Shown piece after piece: positions 29,201-33,593 of a stretch of 33,593 bases of DNA. The position numbers and the translations under genes were made by a program. The notes under the pieces were generated by a model that did not search any database, was not told the origin of the DNA, and saw only the letters and a program-made list of their open reading frames with translations. The stretch's first letter is position 1, and each line of letters begins with the position of its first letter. The stretch comes from Alphaproteobacteria bacterium. GTDB lineage: Bacteria; Pseudomonadota; Alphaproteobacteria; Rickettsiales; SXRF01. The stretch lies in the NCBI GenBank assembly GCA_025360345.1, contig JANYCJ010000156.1, positions 1-33,593 of the forward strand. The letters are read 5' to 3'.

Positions 29201-32200
29201 GGCGTATCAGGGCGCATTGGCCGGGGTAGCGGCTCGGAAGTCTGCACAAGCGCCATGCGGTCAACGACGATGCTCCTGCCATCGTCGCCGGGCTTTGCTA
29301 CGAGCACTCTATCGTCGTTCGCCCTTGTGGAGTTCACGCCCATTTCAACGAGTACGCGACTAGCTGCAATACGTAGTTCTGACGTCAGGGTTTCGGGCAC
29401 AGTCTTATATGCCTCGATCAGATCTCCCTGGAGGCGGGCGGCGCCATCTTTGCCCTGATATTCCGGCAGGGCCTTTACCGCGGCAATAAATTCCTTCTCG
29501 GCAGAATCCCCCGCTTGGCTCAGGCGGGCCAGCATTTCCGGCTCGTTAAATTTCTTGAGCACTGCATTATCCGGGTATTTTTCAGCCAGCCTTTCAGCAA
29601 GAAAGTTTGGCGCGCGCGTCAGGAGCCGCTCCGTTAACGCCTGGTTCAGCGCCTGCTCAAACTTTACCGGGTTGATAACTTTAGGCGCAGATTTCTCGTG
29701 AGATGCCCCGTCTTGCAGCAAACGCTGGAAATTGTCGTCGATAGCAGGCAGCTTCCCGGTGCGTTGCTTTTCGTCAAAATCCGTCAGTATGTTATCGGTA
29801 AATACGTCGAGTTTCGGATATTTTTGGGCCAGCTCCCTTGTCCACTCGCCTTGGGCTTTCATCACGAGGATTTTGGCTACAATCTCCGCTTCGTGCTTAT
29901 CCGGTTCGTATCCCAATATATTAAGGTCCAGTGCCATACGCGTGGCGGACTTTCCCGCGCGCGCTTCTTCCAGCGCCTCCTGATACAGTGCATAACGCGG
30001 ATCATTTTTATCGCTGTAAGGGACACTTCCCTGAAGATCAGACAGGCTGCGCGCGCCGGGTTTCTGGTAGAGGTCATCTATGGCTTTATGGAACAGCTCT
30101 TCCAAAGCTGTCTTGACGATTTGCCCTTTCGACCTCGTTGCCTCTGGCGTACCTACGGAGACATAAATATCGCCCTGGGAATTGTTATAGCTCCCCACGG
30201 CATTGTCATATCGGCCGCTAGTGACTATCCCGACGCTTTCGCCGGCTACCACAGCGAATTTATAGCCCTGCTTTTCTATGGTGGACTGAAGCATATTTCC
30301 AATGCGGCCCGTGCGCGGCAGCGCTTGACGTATATCCTGTAGATGCTGCTGTGTTTCAGACTGATTAAGCTGTGAAGGGAAAGGATCTGTGCCGGCACTA
30401 CGAATCATTGCCAGATCAGCATCATCGAACCGGGATTCCAGTATTTTCTTTTCTTCCTGTACCCGGGTGGTGAATTCCCGCAGTAACGTTCTTCTGGCGG
30501 CTTCGCCCACAAAGTCGGCTGTTGTTTCACGGACCCTCGCGTCGTCTATGCGAAGTTCGCTTGACGCCGGGTCAAGACTTGTGATGGCACTTACCGTTTG
30601 TTCGGTATCATTGCCGCGATCCAAGCGGAGGCGCGCCAAAACTGCCGTAGTCGCCTTGCGGGCTAAGTGGTCTTTATCAACATCGAAGACAAGACCATCT
30701 AATGTGGAGCTGATATCCCCGCGCATCAGGAGATTATTCAGGCGTTGAGCGCCCTCAGTTCCGGAGAACTCGGGAGCTGCTTTTAATGCGTGCTGCAGGT
30801 CAGCCACGGTGCGGGCATCTCCCTGCTCCAGCAACCCAATCATTTCCGGCGTGGTGAAGGCCGCAAGCGCAGCGTTTCCCGGACTTGCTTCTGCGGCGAT
30901 GGTGGCCACCGCAGCGGGTGAAGTGCGCAGGATATCAGCATTGAGTTCCTGCACCACAGCCGCGCGGAACCCTTCCGGCGCAGCCAATGTTTCCAACTGC
31001 TTGCGGTAGCTCTCAATCAGCGCAGCCTGCCTCACGGGATCGAAAATATCGTTGGCACGCAGAACCTCGAAACGGTCAATGCGGCCTTGCAGCACTTCCT
31101 CCGGATCCACATTACCGCGCATGGCGATGCCCATTTCGATTCCCCGGCGCGATTCGGCGCGGTTGTCAACCACCACGACCTCGTCGGACATCGCAGTAGG
31201 CTGGGGGCGCGCACGGATTGCTGCATCGCTGCGGTCCTGGGCGGCCTGCCTCTCCTGCACTACATACTCAGGCAGGCTGGCGAAAAGCGGGCTGGCTTTG
31301 TAATCGGCGATCTGGATATCGGTTCCCTCAAAACCGGCATTTGCCATGTGAAAATCATTGCCGCTCAACTTCAGTATATCGCCGATGGCGGAAGTTGTGC
31401 CCCTACGTTTCAGTTCGGCTTCCGGGGGAATCTGGAATGTCAGCGCATCCCCCTCCCCTGACATTTGCACTGTTTTCGCGAATAATTCCTGCGCCGCAGG
31501 GGCCAGCGGGAGGCCGCCCGAAAGGTCATATACTTTCTTTACGAAATCGAGACTCTCCCCGTATTCCGCTCCGGGGGGCTTAGTAAGAATATCGTAGTTC
31601 GAATGCACAACGAGCTTGTCGCCCTGCATTTCGAAAGGGATATTGAGCTTTTCAAGCGCGGCCTGTAGTTCGGGTGTGGGCTTTTCCTTGCTGGCTACCA
31701 GTATGACGGCTCCGCTCGGTTTTTCACCTATATCCAGCGTGAACCCGGCCTCCTTCACCACCGCACGGGCCGCAGCTTTCTGAGCCGGTTCAGGGGAGCC
31801 GGGGCCGGCATAGGCATCTACCAGCGCCTCCGGGCCGGTGACGATTTTTTGCGCGGCTTCGGAAATTTCCAATTTGCCTGCGGCGTTCTGCGCCTTCATG
31901 AATTTGTTGATGGTCATTTGGATGTCGCCCGACTGGCCTTCCGCCGGGGGGTAAATACGTGCCGCGCCGGTTTCGCTATCATATGTGACGAGGCCCTGCA
32001 CCTGTTGCAGCGCCAGTTTGACTTCCACATTCAATTTTTCCGGCGCGAGGAATATTTTTCCTTCAGAATCGACATCTGCGATGAATTTTGTATTTCTTAA
32101 AACCTCATTACCTTTTTCTCGCATCATCTTGTTTAATAGCGCAATGCTTTCCGGTGGTGAGGATTTTGACGGGGATTCCGTTTCGATCATGGTCAACGTT

Positions 32201-33593
32201 TCCTCGATAAGAGGTCCCCGCTGGTTCATTGGAGTACGATATATTTCCTCAACCTGTGCCTGCACCCTGCCCTCCAAAGTGTCGCGTTCATGGGGCGTGG
32301 GGATATCCACTATCTGAGTCCTGAGCTGTGGCCGACTTAGCACATTTATGTCATCTTCGCCCAGCTGTGGGAATTGCGGCACTTTAGGCAACTTGCTTAT
32401 GTCCAGACCCTTGGGCAGGCCGTCGCGCAGTATTTCACTTACTTCTGGCGTATAATCAGCCCGTGTAGGGTCCAGAACGAAGGTCGCAACCTCTTTCTCA
32501 TTTAATTTTCCAGGCGTTTCATTAAGTGGCGCACCCGTCAGCTCCTCCAGCATTTTCCTGTTTTTGAAAAGCGTGAGTGGGCTGGTCGTGATCGTTAGCT
32601 TTTCACTATCGGGGCTTGACAGCATGTAGGCTTCACTATTGCTCATGGCCTTTCGCACGAACTCGCGCAGCCTGGCTTTGCTGACGGCCTTCTGATCGGG
32701 GGGGGGCTCGCCCAATCTTTCCTGCTTCCGGTCGGTGTCCAGTAAAAACCGGTCTTCATAGGCTTGGCGGTCCACGGGGGACATGGCAGCCACGGCCCGC
32801 GCCTTTGCAACCGGGTCGCGCCTTGGGCCAAGATTTTTTTCGGGTAACGTATCCATCCTAAAATCGGGCGCCATCAGGCTACGGAATGCTTTTTCACCTT
32901 CACCCGTAATCCCTTCGTTCAGGTCGAGGCGAATGGTCGGAAGTTCCTTTCTCGTTACAACGTTCCTTTCGATCATAACTTGTACCCGCATGTCCGGAAC
33001 GGCCTCTTTCAAGGCATATTCCAGCTTATACAATTCAGGAAGCGGCCCTGTAATGCTAAGAACATTCTTTCCGTCACTGCTGAAGACATTCCCACCACGT
33101 TCGCCTTGGTTTGCGGCGCGATAGGTTTCGCGCACCTGCGCTTCGTAAAATGCCTTCACCTTTTCAGGTGAGACGGTTTTGCCTTCATTGAGATCACGTT
33201 CGACCGACTCCATCTGCCGACGGCCTTCAGGCACTGTGATGGCATCCGCCATTGCCGGTGTTAATGGAGGGCGGGCGGGAGGCTCCTTGGGCAGTGTGGT
33301 AATGTCCAATTCCGGGGGAATAATCTGGACCACATGTTTATAATAAAACGTTTCCACTACTTTTGTGTCAATTACCACCTTCGGATTGCTGAGGCCCTCG
33401 GGGGTCTGGTCGAAGCTGATCTTGGCGCGGTGATGAGTATTTGCGTCTAACAATTGCGAGAAAAGCTGGAGATCACCCATGTTGCCTGTGACGACCAATA
33501 CGCCTTTGTTATCAGGGCTTGACAGGCGTAACGGTCCTTTCCCTTCCACGGCATCCCGCAAAGATTGCCGCAACAGGGCTCCGGTTTGCTCCC
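23278..33593 (-). CDS. Giant multidomain protein (>3,430 aa), 5' end beyond the window
   Basis: Single uninterrupted frame. The track M at 33573 is a TTG, and the frame stays open to the window edge (...EQTGAL before it), so the true start is probably outside. Stop TGA at 23278-23280. Internal repeats, hydrophobic middle and helical C-terminal third support a real protein. Confidence 0.9.
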   Translation of the reverse strand, partial: EQTGALLRQSLRDAVEGKGPLRLSSPDNKGVLVVTGNMGDLQLFSQLLDANTHHRAKISFDQTPEGLSNPKVVIDTKVVETFYYKHVVQIIPPELDITTLPKEPPARPPLTPAMADAITVPEGRRQMESVERDLNEGKTVSPEKVKAFYEAQVRETYRAANQGERGGNVFSSDGKNVLSITGPLPELYKLEYALKEAVPDMRVQVMIERNVVTRKELPTIRLDLNEGITGEGEKAFRSLMAPDFRMDTLPEKNLGPRRDPVAKARAVAAMSPVDRQAYEDRFLLDTDRKQERLGEPPPDQKAVSKARLREFVRKAMSNSEAYMLSSPDSEKLTITTSPLTLFKNRKMLEELTGAPLNETPGKLNEKEVATFVLDPTRADYTPEVSEILRDGLPKGLDISKLPKVPQFPQLGEDDINVLSRPQLRTQIVDIPTPHERDTLEGRVQAQVEEIYRTPMNQRGPLIEETLTMIETESPSKSSPPESIALLNKMMREKGNEVLRNTKFIADVDSEGKIFLAPEKLNVEVKLALQQVQGLVTYDSETGAARIYPPAEGQSGDIQMTINKFMKAQNAAGKLEISEAAQKIVTGPEALVDAYAGPGSPEPAQKAAARAVVKEAGFTLDIGEKPSGAVILVASKEKPTPELQAALEKLNIPFEMQGDKLVVHSNYDILTKPPGAEYGESLDFVKKVYDLSGGLPLAPAAQELFAKTVQMSGEGDALTFQIPPEAELKRRGTTSAIGDILKLSGNDFHMANAGFEGTDIQIADYKASPLFASLPEYVVQERQAAQDRSDAAIRARPQPTAMSDEVVVVDNRAESRRGIEMGIAMRGNVDPEEVLQGRIDRFEVLRANDIFDPVRQAALIESYRKQLETLAAPEGFRAAVVQELNADILRTSPAAVATIAAEASPGNAALAAFTTPEMIGLLEQGDARTVADLQHALKAAPEFSGTEGAQRLNNLLMRGDISSTLDGLVFDVDKDHLARKATTAVLARLRLDRGNDTEQTVSAITSLDPASSELRIDDARVRETTADFVGEAARRTLLREFTTRVQEEKKILESRFDDADLAMIRSAGTDPFPSQLNQSETQQHLQDIRQALPRTGRIGNMLQSTIEKQGYKFAVVAGESVGIVTSGRYDNAVGSYNNSQGDIYVSVGTPEATRSKGQIVKTALEELFHKAIDDLYQKPGARSLSDLQGSVPYSDKNDPRYALYQEALEEARAGKSATRMALDLNILGYEPDKHEAEIVAKILVMKAQGEWTRELAQKYPKLDVFTDNILTDFDEKQRTGKLPAIDDNFQRLLQDGASHEKSAPKVINPVKFEQALNQALTERLLTRAPNFLAERLAEKYPDNAVLKKFNEPEMLARLSQAGDSAEKEFIAAVKALPEYQGKDGAARLQGDLIEAYKTVPETLTSELRIAASRVLVEMGVNSTRANDDRVLVAKPGDDGRSIVVDRMALVQTSEPLPRPMRPDTPERPPQDAIIRNRIRRGPESFEKATGLKGVSRAYVIPDMPEEAKILYLKFKSTEQAQRAIELETAHTRETYGIMKEKGVFVLDSYYMQNPRIAAELQALTTDELQARGAEQEQVTKALVQKLIEANPELKQLKLNPDNPDDNAHILTAITSGFNPNDIQYYLDSNTRATAKYGADLPKGYYKDPDVRTSDAQQRLIETAAGETFGMATGPETLELVKQQLIERAIETGKLIPDEMAERGIVEGQADPVAAMRTLILSEGYVEMAAGEFRAPNGDVVVLGNSGPSVVRPGETPLVLDPKSELRPGDPAPPNEGDVPKPGMHDGNFQLDAETLRDLDIDKIADKYGAKPIIELTSREAADTLLQALGVNDPERIQGALNQGKIEISTDPADPDHAANMEQLKQLLEANGKLGNPLNVTETPEGLVRLSLRGEEGPDGQKDRALALTGLAMLAPEYLSALTGQQDGANPINLDQALAQRIQTRQALEAAGIGPQSTMGNAQAAETLLDAFGLKSETDYQAALSQGTVELTLDRNSPRFESSQRVLEAYNTLAEAKEKGLYQGELPVLKLEGDKVTLQLRTSERTEDQPVERAYQLNELIQEAKDYKPSGMAAIVMNELMLVRAEYATKTVFYNSIGEMARNGTLDTDASLLKGDPLSAQDRQGLRQQRDFLEAAKKFQEAQKQLENQDKPVTGEEKTRLQAQKTKANAEMERIRTDTEETYTKKTNVEEIHTVKLQDHVTNTVASRRLNLTGVVSGIKALNEINNSTTPMSATERAIRVTVASGQIISGGAGTVVDTYVKTRPGSTLGLKFGTKAAYFGVASSAFELGHALMLDNDDPAKLRGVVLGGSNLVINTVGAVGAKLTLRAAVTGTASILGPRLVGIVAKANVITGAAAIAASLIEGYSNDRVERQGIVDGMLNDTNRSVGDSAASITYVDIPGLKPLTTDYKQLPSFITAVKRNGMQYKNGKPIDLEALKDDPAELARLTKSIAEDQKRIADYVYEKEFDGFVKRDAVLETPIIRGLNAVTSMFGNDLTRQVQRSRNIMIEAQANSYSGQGAAREINGTLAGGKRNYAERYADYERNIKPLEKEYAPQLQQFEKLRKVTYALGNKFLRDRALVELGMSGEALDRYNIALRQAENVDTARFGQVAALVEKRDMEKIREFIGVSDEEFSRPSKKADGTPGKSIKQFVEGAKPEELAGFLSGQVFNDSAVPPAIFEQIAKMNFAEEMKKVEPMLARDNAKLATIDAVNASIDQAKAAMALQIQAGNDPVKKSAADAAYIATEETLLKRFEVMQKSLGLTEDQTKRSRETFLGALASDRSELAAGRPPESAKNFVDYIKVISYRGEAEEYFRKNAEFVSMAKVEKRGDIAAVALTSSPDLYLQKKIEYAPITVMAQSQEEKRENTEKLAKVNSRNEQLRALSNGIETLAAELKSPPIGDKPSIDANGTPRTKPDGKPATLRDEIADYQKALDREAKVLEGLNAKAAKGGDPEAVARVAIQESIISTLLLQQARREQENLQYRLAMAGKTMSQYSDQTGALFERAENIGSLGMPVPDNATKLELQRLRADSEAMAAVIAKPDLKPEESLKAEIAFLKSHRELAEKKVKTAREPDTGVARQAAEQTLTANQQKQDQLSSAAAAVKTLTGKEPILADKPLMVGGRQKTDASGNKLTAADGIKMLDDSLAKASAEMKALQERTQKDKTPALAAQIAEKQNEIANMQLQQAMMEKATLEYKLQQTETLKRAYRLETTRKLETAQKGMGAPDAAAGQLETLKSDRAKKQATFAAAPASEKEAAGLAYMQASRKFADALSGNPPQAPQAQRGRGRAMGSFKQKVKEYAALLEERQLIEPGKADAYVDRVMRKAEKLDTQQLGEAATYMTAKMEKTQGLLAEEKKAETEMRKLRAESSKETKPQRPSNGKMAEGWEKAKSDLEKEIKSIRLTSISGATPLEITDILKKQSLPQSMDKPQKGM
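27400..28152 (-). repeat. Degenerate two-copy ~110-aa repeat inside the giant ORF
   Basis: REAADTLLQALGVNDPERIQGALNQGKIEISTD...EGLVRLSLR versus AQAAETLLDAFGLKSETDYQAALSQGTVELTLD...DKVTLQLR. Confidence 0.7.
32374..33573 (-). repeat. Three degenerate ~150-aa tandem protein repeats in the N-terminal visible part of the giant ORF
   Basis: SSPDNKGVLVVTG / FSSDGKNVLSITG / LSSPDSEKLTITT, each followed by LDITTLPKEP / FRMDTLPEKN / LDISKLPKVP, with spacing near 150 aa. Confidence 0.7.

Noticed and set aside
1-33593. CRISPR arrays, tRNA/rRNA genes, transposase or integrase genes
   Set aside because: No regularly spaced direct repeats, RNA-gene signatures or transposase-like translations were recognised.

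Overview
The window looks like an alphaproteobacterial-type chromosome segment; taxonomy is a guess. It has three blocks. (1) ~1-7.3 kb: a plus-strand high-affinity K+ uptake operon kdpA(5'-truncated by the window)-kdpB-kdpC-kdpD-kdpE, in which KdpD is a short form without the N-terminal KdpD/Usp sensor region, followed by a RibD-C/DHFR-like reductase. A convergent cytosolic 3xPAS hybrid histidine kinase lies at 7.4-9.7 kb. (2) ~10-23 kb: an accessory surface-glycan or small-molecule locus. Minus-strand genes encode a WecE/DegT-type sugar aminotransferase, a FAD/NAD(P) oxidoreductase, two NeuD/PglD-like acyltransferases, a WbqC-family protein, a beta-propeller glycosidase-like protein, a membrane-protein pair, a GT2 glycosyltransferase and a polytopic GT-C-like membrane protein. 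Three PhyH-like Fe(II)/2OG dioxygenases are on the plus strand, two of them a tandem duplicate. (3) ~23.3-33.6 kb: one uninterrupted minus-strand giant ORF of more than 3,430 aa, open through the window edge. It carries three families of internal degenerate repeats, a zincin-like segment with a degenerate EELFH motif, a Gly/Ala-rich hydrophobic stretch and a long helical C-terminal part. The giant protein is the best candidate for something undescribed. All family assignments are by reading motifs in the translations; no searches were run.
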